A DNA stretch of 64,000 nt from Hylemonella gracilis (lineage in GTDB: Bacteria > Pseudomonadota > Gammaproteobacteria > Burkholderiales > Burkholderiaceae_C), in NCBI RefSeq assembly GCF_004328645.1, contig NZ_CP031395.1:2505501-2569500 (forward strand), given 5' to 3'. The notes beneath the pieces are model-generated. The model was not told the DNA's origin. It saw only the letters and a list, made by a program, of their open reading frames with translations, and ran no database searches. The translations under genes were made by a program, and so were the position numbers. How positions within the stretch are numbered: position 1 is the first letter of the stretch; every line of letters starts with the position of its first letter. Below are positions 44,790-53,665 of this stretch, in pieces.

Positions 44790-45749
44790 ATGAAATCCCT
44801 CGTTTCCCTTCTGCTCGCGCTGGCCGTGGGCACGCCCGCCCTGGCGCAGGATTGGCCCAGCAAGCCGGTGCGCGTGCTGGTGCCAGCGCCCGCGGGCAGT
44901 TCGCTGGACATCATCGTGCGTACCCTGGGCGACAAGCTCAAGGACCGTTGGAAGCAGCCCGTGGTGGTGGACAACAAGGCCGGCGCCGGCGGCATGCTGG
45001 GCATGGACGCAGTGGCCAAGGCCGCGCCGGACGGCCATACCCTGGGCATCGGCTTCAACGGCCCGGTCGCCTTCGGCCCCTTCATGTACAAGAAGATGCC
45101 CTACAACCCGGGCAAGGACTTGCTGCCCATCGTGCTGACGACCTCGCAGCCCAATGTGCTGGCGGTGCCGGCCAACAACCCGGCCAAGACCCTGAAAGAA
45201 TACGTGGCCTGGGCCAAGACCCAGCCCCAGGGTGTGAGCTACGCCTCGGTGGGCAACGGCAGTTCCTCGCACCTGACCATGGAACTGTTCCGCAACACGG
45301 CGGGCTTCCAGACTCTGCACGTGCCTTACGCTGGTTCGCCGCCGGCCGGCCTGTCGATCGCCGCAGGCGACACCCAAGGCCTGTTCACCGTCGCGCCCGC
45401 TCTCCTGCCCCTGGTGGAAAGCGGTCGCGTGCGTCTGCTGGCCGTGACCAGCCTCAAGCGCATGGAAGGCCTGGAGAACCTGCCGACGATCGCCGAATCG
45501 GGTTACCCCGGCTTCGAAGCCCTGGCCTGGAACGGCCTGTTCGCGCCGGCTGGCACACCCAAGGCCGTCATTGACCGCATCAATGCCGACGTCAACGCCG
45601 TCATGCAAGACCCTGCCGTGCGCGCCAGCTTCGCCAAGCAGGGCCTGATCATCGGCGGTGGCAGTGCAGCCTCCTTCAAGAGCTTCATCGACAGCGAGAG
45701 CAAGAAGTGGGGCACCATCATCCAGCAAGTTGGCATCACGATTGAATGA
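44790..45749 (+). CDS. Bug/TctC-family extracytoplasmic solute receptor
   Basis: A 319-residue periplasmic receptor with a clear signal peptide (residues 1-19, ending ALAQ). Bug signature regions are WPSKPVRVLVPAPAGSSLD, VDNKAGAGGMLGMDAVAKAAPDG and, later, LPTIAESGYPGFEALAWNGLFAPAGTP. AAGGAG precedes ATG by seven bases; the frame is open further upstream. No TctA/TctB genes are adjacent, as is common for orphan Bug proteins. It heads a short operon with a zinc alcohol dehydrogenase and an unknown gene, so its ligand is probably a compound oxidised by that enzyme. Confidence 0.92.
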   Translation: MKSLVSLLLALAVGTPALAQDWPSKPVRVLVPAPAGSSLDIIVRTLGDKLKDRWKQPVVVDNKAGAGGMLGMDAVAKAAPDGHTLGIGFNGPVAFGPFMYKKMPYNPGKDLLPIVLTTSQPNVLAVPANNPAKTLKEYVAWAKTQPQGVSYASVGNGSSSHLTMELFRNTAGFQTLHVPYAGSPPAGLSIAAGDTQGLFTVAPALLPLVESGRVRLLAVTSLKRMEGLENLPTIAESGYPGFEALAWNGLFAPAGTPKAVIDRINADVNAVMQDPAVRASFAKQGLIIGGGSAASFKSFIDSESKKWGTIIQQVGITIE

Positions 45750-45759
45750 GCGCACAAGC

Positions 45760-46815
45760 ATGAGCGAACAGGCGTCTACCATGCTGGCCTTGCGCAAGAC
45801 CCGGGCCGAGGCCGGGATGGAACTGGTCGAAGTCCCGGTGCCCCAGTCCCTGGACGAGGGCGAGGTGCTGGTGCGCGTGGCCGCGGCCGGGATCTGCGGC
45901 AGCGACCTGCACGTCGATGACTGGACGGCCAGTTACGCCTTCATCGCGCCCTACCTGCCGGTCACCCTAGGCCACGAGTTCGTGGGCACCATCGCCAGCG
46001 GACCCCGCACGGGGCAGCGGGTGGTGGTGCGGCCCTCGGTCACCTGCGGGCACTGCGTCCACTGCCAGGCCCAGAACTTCGACGCCTGCGAGCAGCGCCG
46101 CGGCATCGGCATGACGCGCGACGGGGCCTTCGCGGCCTGGGTGCGCGCGCCCTTGCGCAACTGCATCCCCGTGCCGGCCGCCCTGAGCGACACGCTGGCC
46201 TCGCTGGTGGAGCCATTCTCGATTGCCATGCAGGCCTTGCGCCAGGCCGGCGATCTGGCCGGCCGCACAGTGCTGGTGATGGGGCCGGGCACCATCGGCC
46301 AGGCGATCGCCGTGCTGGCGCGGCGCATGGGCGCGGCCCGCATCGTCGTCACGGGTTTCCAGGACGCGGTGCGGCTCGACACCCTGCGCGCCATGGGTTT
46401 CGAGGACCTGGTGGACGTGTCGCAGACGCCGCTGACGCAGTGGCTGAAGACACGCCCCGAGTTGCCGCCTTTTGACCTGGTTTTCGAAGCAACCGGGGTG
46501 CCTGCCACCGTCACCGAGGCGCTGGGCTTGTTGCGGCGCGACGGCGTGGTGGTGGTGACCGGCATCCACGATCGACCGTTGTCGCTGGACCTCACGCCGT
46601 TCGTGCGGCGCCAGTTGCAGTTGCGCGGTTCCTTCCGCCCGCCCGAGTCCGACTGGCCGCGCGTGCTGGCGCTGATGGGGGAGCTGGGCGAGTCCATCCG
46701 ACCGATGGTGAGCCATGTGCTGCCCCTGTCGAGCGCGCACGAGGGCTTGGCACTGGCCCATGGCAAGCAGGCCAACAAGGTGCTGCTGGTGCCCGAGGAC
46801 CACGATGGTCGGTGA
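45760..46815 (+). CDS. Zinc-dependent medium-chain alcohol/sorbitol-type dehydrogenase
   Basis: A 351-residue MDR-family dehydrogenase. Catalytic zinc ligands are C in GICGSDLH and the H/E of LGHEFVG. The structural zinc site is CGHCVHCQAQNFDAC. The Rossmann segment is VLVMGPGTIGQAIAVLARRMGA. It should oxidise an alcohol or polyol with NAD(P). The start follows the Bug gene by ten bases; the stop overlaps the next gene. The substrate is not predictable from sequence. Confidence 0.9.
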   Translation: MSEQASTMLALRKTRAEAGMELVEVPVPQSLDEGEVLVRVAAAGICGSDLHVDDWTASYAFIAPYLPVTLGHEFVGTIASGPRTGQRVVVRPSVTCGHCVHCQAQNFDACEQRRGIGMTRDGAFAAWVRAPLRNCIPVPAALSDTLASLVEPFSIAMQALRQAGDLAGRTVLVMGPGTIGQAIAVLARRMGAARIVVTGFQDAVRLDTLRAMGFEDLVDVSQTPLTQWLKTRPELPPFDLVFEATGVPATVTEALGLLRRDGVVVVTGIHDRPLSLDLTPFVRRQLQLRGSFRPPESDWPRVLALMGELGESIRPMVSHVLPLSSAHEGLALAHGKQANKVLLVPEDHDGR

Positions 46816-47467
46816 ACCCCAAACCCAAGCTAAAACCCAGGCCGCGATCAGCGCCGAGATCCGGGCCACCGCGGTGCTGGCCTTGTGGAACGACGTGGAC
46901 CCGATCCACGACACCGACTACAACGATTGGCATGCCAACGAGCACGTGCCCGAACGCCTCACGGTGCCGGGCATGCTCTGGGGCCTGCGCTTCCTGGCCT
47001 CGGCCGGAGGCACGGCCGGCCCGCGTTACCTCACGCTCTATGGCCTGCGCGATGTGCAGGTGCTGGACAGCGCCGCTTACCAGCATCTGCTGGCCTGGCC
47101 GACGCCCATGAGCGCGCGCATGCGCCGCGTGATGCACGGCATCTCGCGGGCCGTGTATGACGTGGTGGCGGTCCAGGGCAGCCTGGCGGCCCCTGGCTTG
47201 CTCCTGAGCGAGGATACGGGCGAGGAGGGCGCACCGGGAGTTGACGCCGACGTGCTGGGCCTGCTGCGTGGCCAGCGCCGTCCCGACACCCAGCCCTTGC
47301 CCTGGTTGCGTACGGGGCAGACCGGCTTTGAGCCGCCGGCCAGTCTGCGCCTGCTGGCGCTGGCGCGATTGCCCGCGCCTGTGCCGGCGCAAGGGGCACC
47401 CGCGACGCCGGGCGCGAACCTCTACCGTTACCGGCGCCTTTCCGTGGCGGGTGACGGGCAGGTCTGA
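46805..47467 (+). CDS. Hypothetical protein co-transcribed with the alcohol dehydrogenase
   Basis: A 220-residue protein I do not recognise as a named family. The N-terminal half (VLALWNDVDPIHDTDYNDWHANEHVPERLTVPG) resembles a dimeric alpha/beta-barrel (EthD-like) fold with a conserved WHxxEH pattern. The second half repeats a shorter, weaker version ending in YRYRRLSV. The start overlaps the dehydrogenase stop by 11 bases, indicating coupling. An enzymatic role in the same catabolic route is possible. Confidence 0.6.
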   Translation: MVGEPQTQAKTQAAISAEIRATAVLALWNDVDPIHDTDYNDWHANEHVPERLTVPGMLWGLRFLASAGGTAGPRYLTLYGLRDVQVLDSAAYQHLLAWPTPMSARMRRVMHGISRAVYDVVAVQGSLAAPGLLLSEDTGEEGAPGVDADVLGLLRGQRRPDTQPLPWLRTGQTGFEPPASLRLLALARLPAPVPAQGAPATPGANLYRYRRLSVAGDGQV

Positions 47468-47474
47468 GGCTGCG

Positions 47475-47497
47475 CCCCGGCCTGCATGACGCCGGGG
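47475..47497. terminator. GC hairpin between convergent genes
   Basis: CCCCGGC/GCCGGGG is a 7-bp stem with a 9-base loop, lying between the hypothetical gene stop and the nth stop. There is no T run, so it is only a candidate terminator. Confidence 0.3.
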
Positions 47498-47498
47498 A

Positions 47499-48137
47499 TC
47501 ACGGCGCGGGAGTCTTGTCGCGGAAGTCGCACCAGGCCGACACCTGGCATTCCCAGCAGCGTGGCTTGCGCGCCACGCAGATGTAACGCCCGTGCAGGAT
47601 CAGCCAGTGGTGAGCGTGCTCCATGAACTCGGCCGGGATGCGCTTGAGCAGTTGCTGCTCTACCTCGTGGGGTGTCTTGCCCGGCGCGAGTCCGGTGCGG
47701 TTGCCGAGGCGGAAGATGTGCGTGTCCACCGCCATGGTGGGTTCACCGAAGGCCACGTTCAGCACCACGTTGGCGGTCTTGCGACCGACGCCGGGCAGGG
47801 CTTCCAGTTCCTCACGCGTGCGCGGCACTTCACCGCCGTGGCGCTCCACCAGGATGCGGCAGGTCTGCATCAGGTGTTTTGCTTTGCTGCGGTACAGGCC
47901 AATGGTCTTGATGTAGCTTTCCAATCCATCCTGCCCGAGCGCCAGGATCTGGCCCGGCGTGTTGGCCACGGGGAAAAGCCGGCGGGTCGCCTTGTTCACG
48001 CCCACGTCGGTGGCCTGGGCCGACAGCAGCACGGCGGCCAGCAGTTCGAAGACCGAGGTGTATTCCAGCTCGGTGACCGGCAGCGGGTTGGCCGCTCGCA
48101 GCGTGGCGAAGAAGGCATGGACGGCGGCGGGCGTCAT
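47499..48137 (-). CDS. nth: Endonuclease III
   Basis: A 212-residue DNA glycosylase/AP lyase removing oxidised pyrimidines. The helix-hairpin-helix is LPGVGRKTANVVLN with the catalytic lysine in GRKTA; the catalytic aspartate is in AVDTHIFRLGNR. The C-terminal 4Fe-4S site is C-x6-C-x2-C-x5-C. Length is typical (about 211). It is downstream of the HDOD gene on the same strand. Confidence 0.96.
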   Translation of the reverse strand: MTPAAVHAFFATLRAANPLPVTELEYTSVFELLAAVLLSAQATDVGVNKATRRLFPVANTPGQILALGQDGLESYIKTIGLYRSKAKHLMQTCRILVERHGGEVPRTREELEALPGVGRKTANVVLNVAFGEPTMAVDTHIFRLGNRTGLAPGKTPHEVEQQLLKRIPAEFMEHAHHWLILHGRYICVARKPRCWECQVSAWCDFRDKTPAP

Positions 48138-48180
48138 GGGCGGTGGGCGAACAGGCCGTCCGCGAGGGCGGGGCGCGGCC

Positions 48181-49137
48181 TCAGAGCACCGAGAGATCGA
48201 CGAAGCTGGCGCGCGCGGGCGGTTGCGCGCGCAGCGCCTGGGCCGTCAGGCCCAGGGCTGACAGCACCTCGCTGGGCAGCAGGTCCAGCGTTTCGAGGGC
48301 GAGCACGGGTGCGTCGCTTGCTTGCACGCTGGCCGAGTTCAGATCGGCCAGGTGGCTGGCCAGGTGCAGCACACCACCCAATGGATGAAGCAGGGCATCG
48401 GCCGGCGTGGAGGCCGGCCAGACCAGGGGCGCCGCCGTGACCTGCAGGGCACCGACCATGGCGTCCGGGAAGCGCCAGCGCTGTGCCAGCTCGGCCGTGA
48501 CGTCCACCTCGGTGAAGCCCAAGGTCTGGCGTTCGCTGGCCCAGCGGCTGCCGGGCACATGGGGTTGGCGCTCAATCAGCGCCAGCGCCTTCGGCTGGAC
48601 CTGCACGATGAGCAGCTCGCCCAGGCGCAGCATCATGCCGGCCAGCCAGGCCTGCTGCGGGTCCAGGCGCTCGCGCAGCGCAGGCTGCTTGGCCAACGCC
48701 TGCTCGGCCAGCCATTGCGCGTAACCCGCGCAGGCCATGCAATTGCGCCAGAAGTGCGTGCGGTTCAGGCCCGGCGCGACGGGAAAACTCACGTTCATGC
48801 AGGCGGCCAGCGCCAGCACCCGCACCTGGGTCAGGCCCAGCAGCGAGATGGCCGAGGTCAGCGACTCCACCTCGCGCTGCAGGCCCATGGCCACGCCGTT
48901 GGCGGCGCGCAGCACCTTGGCGGTGAGCACCGGGTCCTGGGCGATCAGTGCGCCCACCTGGGCGGCGGCGATGTCGCGGTCCTGCAGGCTGCGGATCAGG
49001 GCATGCGCCACTTCGGGCATGACGGGCAGCTTGACCGCGCGAAAGAAGACCGCCAGGTGAGGGGCTGTCTGGTGCGGCGTCGAGGGTGTGGGGGTCGCCG
49101 CGGCGGCAGGCGCGGTGGCAGAAGTCGGGGGCGCCAT
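48181..49137 (-). CDS. HDOD-domain protein
   Basis: A 318-residue protein with an HDOD domain (about residues 30-230): LPVMPEVAHALIRSL, the IAQDPVLTAKVLRAANG helix, and LTSAISLLGLTQVRVLAL. HDOD proteins are signalling modules related to HD hydrolases but usually without a full metal site, and none is obvious here. The N-terminus is Ala/Pro/Thr-rich. ATG 49137 is the likely start; the frame is open far upstream only as an antisense shadow of the aminotransferase. Confidence 0.85.
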   Translation of the reverse strand: MAPPTSATAPAAAATPTPSTPHQTAPHLAVFFRAVKLPVMPEVAHALIRSLQDRDIAAAQVGALIAQDPVLTAKVLRAANGVAMGLQREVESLTSAISLLGLTQVRVLALAACMNVSFPVAPGLNRTHFWRNCMACAGYAQWLAEQALAKQPALRERLDPQQAWLAGMMLRLGELLIVQVQPKALALIERQPHVPGSRWASERQTLGFTEVDVTAELAQRWRFPDAMVGALQVTAAPLVWPASTPADALLHPLGGVLHLASHLADLNSASVQASDAPVLALETLDLLPSEVLSALGLTAQALRAQPPARASFVDLSVL

Positions 49138-49284
49138 GGGGTTGCTTGGGGAGTAGGTCTTGTGCTTGTTGATGTTCTTGTCGGGGTTCGACCCTTGGCC
49201 CGATTGTCCATGATGAACGCGCCCCTGGAATGCGAGAATGCACGAACAATTTGTTTCTGCTTTTTGCGCCTCTAGTTTTCCCTG

Positions 49285-50490
49285 ATGACCATGCAATTCG
49301 CCCAACGCCTCGACAACGTCGAAACCTCCGCCATCCGCGAACTCTTCAAGCTGCTGGGCAAGCCCGGCATCATTTCCTTCGCGGGCGGCTTCCCCGACAG
49401 CGCCATGTTCGACGTGGAGGGCATCCGCGAGGCCTCGGCCGAGGCCTTGGCCCAAGACCCGGGCGCGGCCCTGCAGTACGGTGCTACGGAAGGTTACAAC
49501 CCCCTGCGCGAGCAGCTGGCCGCCTTCATGGTCGAGAAGATGAAGAGCACGGGAGCGCAAGTCACGCCCGAGGGTCTGATCGTCACCACCGGCAGCCAGC
49601 AGGCGCTGGACCTGCTGGGCAAGACCCTGGTGGACCCGGGCGCCAAGGTCATCGTCGAGGCGCCGACCTTCCTGGCCACCATCCAGTGCTTCCGCCTCTA
49701 CGGCGCCCAGGTGATCGGTGCGCCCATCGACGCCCAGGGCGTGCAGGTGGACAAGCTGGAGCAACTGATCGCTGAGCACAAGCCGCGTTTTGTCTACCTC
49801 ATCCCCACCTTCGGCAACCCCAGCGGCGCGACGCTGAGCCTGGAGCGCCGCAAACGCATCTTGGAGCTGGCTGTGAAGACCCAGACCGTGGTGATCGAGG
49901 ACGACCCGTACGGCGACCTCTACTTCGGCGAGGCGCCGCCGCCCAGCCTGCTGGCCCTCACGGCCCAGGTGCCCGGCAGCCGCGACTGGCTCGTGCACTG
50001 CGGATCTTTGAGCAAGGTGCTGAGCCCCGGTCTGCGCGTGGGCTGGATGGTCGCGCCGCCCGAACTGCTGGCGAAGGCGACCATGTGCAAGCAGTTCAGC
50101 GACGCCCACACCAGCACCTTCGCACAAGCCACGGCTGCGCACTATCTGAAGGCCGGCCGCATGCCCGGCACACTGGCCCGTGTGCGCACGGTCTACGCCG
50201 AGCGCGCCCAGGCCATGGGCCAGAGCCTGAAGAAGGAATTGGGCGATGCGATCGAATTCACCCAACCCGGCGGCGGCCTGTTCTTCTGGGCCCGCCTTAC
50301 CGGCGCGGGCGGCAAGCTCAAGGACGCCAACGAACTTGCCAAGCGCGCGATCGAGAAGGGCGTGGCCTTCGTGCCCGGCGCGCCGTTCTTTGCCAACAAC
50401 CCTGATCTGGCCGCGCTGCGCCTGAGCTTTGCGACGGTGGGGGTGGACAAGATCCGCGAGGGGGTGGAGAGGTTGGGGCAGGCGATCTGA
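49285..50490 (+). CDS. PLP-dependent aminotransferase (LysN/2-aminoadipate type)
   Basis: A 401-residue class I/II aminotransferase resembling 2-aminoadipate and aromatic/branched-chain aminotransferases. Blocks are FAGGFPDSAMFD, YGATEGYNPLREQLA, IPTFGNPSGATLS and the Schiff-base lysine K244 in GSLSKVLSPGLRVGW. It lacks the GntR domain of MocR proteins. A terminator follows. The specific amino donor cannot be read from sequence. Confidence 0.9.
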   Translation: MTMQFAQRLDNVETSAIRELFKLLGKPGIISFAGGFPDSAMFDVEGIREASAEALAQDPGAALQYGATEGYNPLREQLAAFMVEKMKSTGAQVTPEGLIVTTGSQQALDLLGKTLVDPGAKVIVEAPTFLATIQCFRLYGAQVIGAPIDAQGVQVDKLEQLIAEHKPRFVYLIPTFGNPSGATLSLERRKRILELAVKTQTVVIEDDPYGDLYFGEAPPPSLLALTAQVPGSRDWLVHCGSLSKVLSPGLRVGWMVAPPELLAKATMCKQFSDAHTSTFAQATAAHYLKAGRMPGTLARVRTVYAERAQAMGQSLKKELGDAIEFTQPGGGLFFWARLTGAGGKLKDANELAKRAIEKGVAFVPGAPFFANNPDLAALRLSFATVGVDKIREGVERLGQAI

Positions 50491-50520
50491 GCAGGGTCAG
50501 ATCGGAAATCTGGAAAACCG

Positions 50521-50549
50521 AAAGGGCGCTAACCATGCGCCCTTTTTTT
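50521..50549 (+). terminator. Rho-independent terminator after the aminotransferase
   Basis: AAAGGGCGC/GCGCCCTTT, a 9-bp stem with a 7-base loop, runs into seven T. It lies about 30 bases past the aminotransferase stop. Confidence 0.9.
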
Positions 50550-50775
50550 GGACAACTTTCGGTTTTTCATGGGGCGCTGAAACCGTGGGCGGCGGTGAAG
50601 GCATTTTGTATTTTGGCGGGAGCTCACGGTTTGTTATGAACGCGACGCCACGTTATATTCGCCTGAATTCTTCAAACGATACAGGTACTTAGGTTCATGC
50701 CAGGGAGGGACGAGGATGCACATCCATCAATGGTATTCCGCATTTTTGCGGTCCATTTCACGTTAGGGTACGCAG
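50550..50775. other. Non-coding stretch at the edge of an AT-richer segment
   Basis: No gene is seen. The composition becomes visibly less GC-rich than the flanks. A CCGCA-TTTT-TGCGG hairpin lies around 50739-50752, 24 bases before the next reading frame. Its role is unknown. Confidence 0.4.
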
Positions 50776-51321
50776 GTGATACACGAATCGCGCTACTGGA
50801 AGCAACCTCTTCTCCGGTCGGCGCGATGGCTGGAGAAGGCGCTTGTCGACGAAGCGTCAGGTGAAAAAATTCTTGCTCGAGCCGAACGAGAGGTGTTCAT
50901 CGGGTTTTATGCGGTCCGGAAGCTTTTAGCCACGTTCAAGCTATCTGGCACTACAAAGCGTCTCACATGCCAGTTGATCTCGTATCCAGCAAAGTCAAAA
51001 GCGCTGGTGGACTACTTCAATAGAAGCGACATCGATGAGCACTACGATCTCGACAATGAAATTCGAGAAACTCGAGACGTAGGATTTTTGTGCAATCAGG
51101 TAGTGCACAGCTTTGTGTTCATCTTCGTTACCGGCGAGTCAGGTTCCATCGAGGGCATCTTTGTGTCGTCTGACACGATGAGGCATCGCCGTCTGTACTA
51201 TGTAGCGCTCGAAAGCATCGTTCAACTGTTTCGCGCCGTTGGACGCGACTACCCAAGTCAGCAGCATTACGTTCGCAACGTGCAATCAGGTCAGTGGGAG
51301 GTTCGCGATGACGTGCCCTAA
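50776..51321 (+). CDS. Hypothetical protein, AT-richer segment
   Basis: A 181-residue soluble protein I do not recognise. It begins MIHESRYWKQPLLRSARWLEK with a GTG start and has alternating charged and hydrophobic segments but no clear catalytic motif; VVHSFVFIFVTGESGSIEGIFVSSD looks like paired beta strands. Codon use is less GC-biased than in neighbouring operons, so it may be acquired. A second unknown gene follows after 79 bases. Confidence 0.6.
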   Translation: MIHESRYWKQPLLRSARWLEKALVDEASGEKILARAEREVFIGFYAVRKLLATFKLSGTTKRLTCQLISYPAKSKALVDYFNRSDIDEHYDLDNEIRETRDVGFLCNQVVHSFVFIFVTGESGSIEGIFVSSDTMRHRRLYYVALESIVQLFRAVGRDYPSQQHYVRNVQSGQWEVRDDVP

Positions 51322-51400
51322 TCCGTCCATTGTGCGGACCCCAAGCGTGCTTCGTATGCTTCCAGTGACCGCTCATTTTCAACGTCATGCATAACGGGAA

Positions 51401-51859
51401 ATGGTGACGCTTAACAAAGTCCAGGTGGCATCCCAAATGTTCGTGGAAGCGCATGAGCTTTACTCTTCTGCGACCCGGGAGATCGACTACATCGTATCCA
51501 TCGTGCTATCAGGCGCGGTTCTCGGAATTGTGAGCCCCCTGTTGAAAGAGCAAGGCGGTCACACAGCCCATTCGCTTCTCGCGCGCATTGCAGATCACAT
51601 TGCCAAACCAGAAGAGCCGTCGACGCATGAAGGCGTATTTCGCGCTACGTACAACGCCTTCAAGCACGCAGGACATGAAAGTCGCAAGATCGCGCCATCT
51701 TCTGATCTTGAAATTCAAACAGAGCTAAGACGCGAAGCCGCACACATGCTTAATGCGGCAAAAGAGGATTTCCGGCAGATCAAAGATTTTCCCTACGTGA
51801 ATAAGCACTTATCTCAACAGTTTTTTGAACTGATCGATTCAGACGAAGGCTATGCATAA
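51401..51859 (+). CDS. Hypothetical protein, AT-richer segment
   Basis: A 152-residue, mostly alpha-helical protein of unknown function. The N-terminal half (ATREIDYIVSIVLSGAVLGIVSPLLKEQGGHTAHSLLARIADH) could form one amphipathic or membrane-associated helix followed by a His-containing region. YNAFKHAGHE resembles HEPN-like helices but is not sufficient for a call. It shares the lower GC of its neighbours. Confidence 0.6.
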   Translation: MVTLNKVQVASQMFVEAHELYSSATREIDYIVSIVLSGAVLGIVSPLLKEQGGHTAHSLLARIADHIAKPEEPSTHEGVFRATYNAFKHAGHESRKIAPSSDLEIQTELRREAAHMLNAAKEDFRQIKDFPYVNKHLSQQFFELIDSDEGYA

Positions 51860-51945
51860 CAAATCGTTACCGCCGATCCTTTGTGATTTTGCTTCGCCCG
51901 CTCGTTCCGACGTCCTACCCTAATTGGGTAACAGGAGACACCATC

Positions 51946-52554
51946 GTGAATTACAAAATCTTTCTTTTTGCGGCTCTCACGATGTTGGGTGCGCATGCCC
52001 ATGCTGAAGAAGCCGATGGCAAACAATCCAAGACGGTTCAAGTTGGGCTTGCGTTCAAGGATGGTTCGTCCGTTGGCTTGAAATTTCTGCCGCCCGACGA
52101 GGAGGGCTGGGTCATGACCCGGCCGGGGGGCGGCGTGAACTTCAAGAAGAATGCCGGCTCACCGACGGACAGCATGGAAATCGAGGCCTACATGATGAGG
52201 CTCGATACGCCGATTGAGCCCATGGCCAGCTACATGGAGACGATCAAGCGGAATATCACCGAGGGATACGAACGCAATAAGAACTTCAAGATCAGCGCGT
52301 TTGAGGTCACCGAAGACCCCAAGGACGCCAGATGCGCCAGAATTCATCTGCTGCTGGAGCGTGTACAGCTAGGCCAGGAAGCGCAGGAAAGAAGATGGAG
52401 TGAGCAGTATGTGCTCTCCTGCGGATCGTTGAAGCGCAAAGGGATGGGTTTCGAGTTGCGCTTCTATCACCGATACGTGGAGTCAGGCAAAGACGCTCAA
52501 TTCGCCGAGAAAGCACGCAAGGTGCTGGACAGCGCGGTACTGGTGGATGAGTAG
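51946..52554 (+). CDS. Secreted hypothetical protein
   Basis: A 202-residue protein with a signal peptide (NYKIFLFAALTMLGAHAHAEE). The GTG start 51946 follows CAGGAGACACCATC, a good ribosome site, and removes an unlikely upstream extension. The mature protein has two cysteines (DARCARIH and VLSCGSLK) that could form a disulfide, and mixed alpha/beta composition. No family is recognised. It is periplasmic or secreted by prediction. Confidence 0.7.
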   Translation: MNYKIFLFAALTMLGAHAHAEEADGKQSKTVQVGLAFKDGSSVGLKFLPPDEEGWVMTRPGGGVNFKKNAGSPTDSMEIEAYMMRLDTPIEPMASYMETIKRNITEGYERNKNFKISAFEVTEDPKDARCARIHLLLERVQLGQEAQERRWSEQYVLSCGSLKRKGMGFELRFYHRYVESGKDAQFAEKARKVLDSAVLVDE

Positions 52555-52608
52555 TGGGCAGGCGATATCAGTTGGAGATTCCATCCGCGTTCGCACTGAT
52601 TTTCACGG

Positions 52609-53532
52609 TTACGCACTGGGACCGTTGAGTCCCCGATCCCACACCGGTTCCTCCCCCCCAAACTTCTCCGCGAGGAAATCGACCAGCAGCCGCAAGGCCA
52701 ACGGCTGGTGCTGGCGTGAGAGGAACACCGCGTGGATGCCCAGCGTTTCGAGTTGGCAGTCCTTGAGCAAGGGGACCAGTTCGCCCCGCTGGATGTCCTC
52801 GCTGACGTAGTAGGTCGGAAGAATGCCGATGCCGCCGCCCGACAACAGGGCCCGGCGCAGGATGGCGGTCTCATTGGTCGTGAAGCCCACGTCCACCGCC
52901 GGTTCCACGACCTTGTCACCTTGCCGGAAGCGGAACTGCGTCGCGCTGACCAGCGCATGCGCCAGGCAGCGGTGACGGGGCAGTTCATCGACGGTGGCGG
53001 GCGTGCCGTGGCGCCGCAGGTAGTCCGGGCTCGCGCACAGCACCGAACGGCAGGTGGCGAGGGGGCGGGCGATCAGCGTGGGTTCCAGCGTGTTGCTGAT
53101 GCGCACGGCCAAGTCGATCTGGTCGGCGGCGAGGTTGATGCCCAAGTCCGTGGTCGCCAAGGAGATTTGGACTTGCGGATAGCGTTGTTGGTATTCCACC
53201 AGCGCCGGGGTCAGCTGCGCTTCAGCAAACGAGAGTGCGCAGGTCAGCCGCAGACGTCCTCGGGGTTCCTGGCCCAGGTTGCCAGCGATGTGTTTGACGT
53301 CATCGGCTGTCTCCAGCAGTTGACGGCATGAGGGCAAGGCCAGTTGGCCCGCGTCGGTGAGCGTGACGCGGCGGGTCGTGCGGTGCAAGAGACGCGCGCC
53401 GAGCCAGTCTTCCAGCGACACCAAATAGCGGCTGACCATGGCAGCGGACATTTCCAGATGGTCGGCGGCCTGGATCAGGCTGCCCCGTTCAGCGACGGTC
53501 ACAAAGACCTGGGCCGCGGTGATTCGGTCCAT
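52609..53532 (-). CDS. LysR-family transcriptional regulator
   Basis: A 307-residue LysR regulator of the AaeR/DsdC-like group, with the winged helix VTVAERGSLIQAADHLEMSAAMVSRYLVSLEDWLGARLLHRTTRRV. ATG 53532 has GGAGGAG seven bases upstream; the frame is open to 53646. It diverges from the MBL-fold gene 133 bases away, and the intergenic region is AT-rich (AATAAATAATCAACCGATAGGCTATTTAT, with inverted TAAATA/TATTTA). It probably regulates that gene. Confidence 0.9.
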   Translation of the reverse strand: MDRITAAQVFVTVAERGSLIQAADHLEMSAAMVSRYLVSLEDWLGARLLHRTTRRVTLTDAGQLALPSCRQLLETADDVKHIAGNLGQEPRGRLRLTCALSFAEAQLTPALVEYQQRYPQVQISLATTDLGINLAADQIDLAVRISNTLEPTLIARPLATCRSVLCASPDYLRRHGTPATVDELPRHRCLAHALVSATQFRFRQGDKVVEPAVDVGFTTNETAILRRALLSGGGIGILPTYYVSEDIQRGELVPLLKDCQLETLGIHAVFLSRQHQPLALRLLVDFLAEKFGGEEPVWDRGLNGPSA

Positions 53533-53665
53533 CGCAACTCCTCCAAAGCAAAAGGCGTTTGATTGCGTCGAATTGTGCAATAAATAATCAACCGATAGGC
53601 TATTTATGTATTGAAGTGGCTTGAATACAGTGACGTTTCCTCGCAACCACCTTCAGGAGATCGTC

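Noticed and set aside
46805..47467. Calling this gene a second dehydrogenase subunit or a monooxygenase
   Set aside because: No cofactor motif is visible, so only a weak fold resemblance is reported.
50640..51950. Possible integron cassettes, suggested by several GTTA/TAAC motifs around small unknown genes
   Set aside because: The motifs do not form paired RYYYAAC/GTTRRRY sites of a proper attC, there is no integrase, and spacing is irregular.
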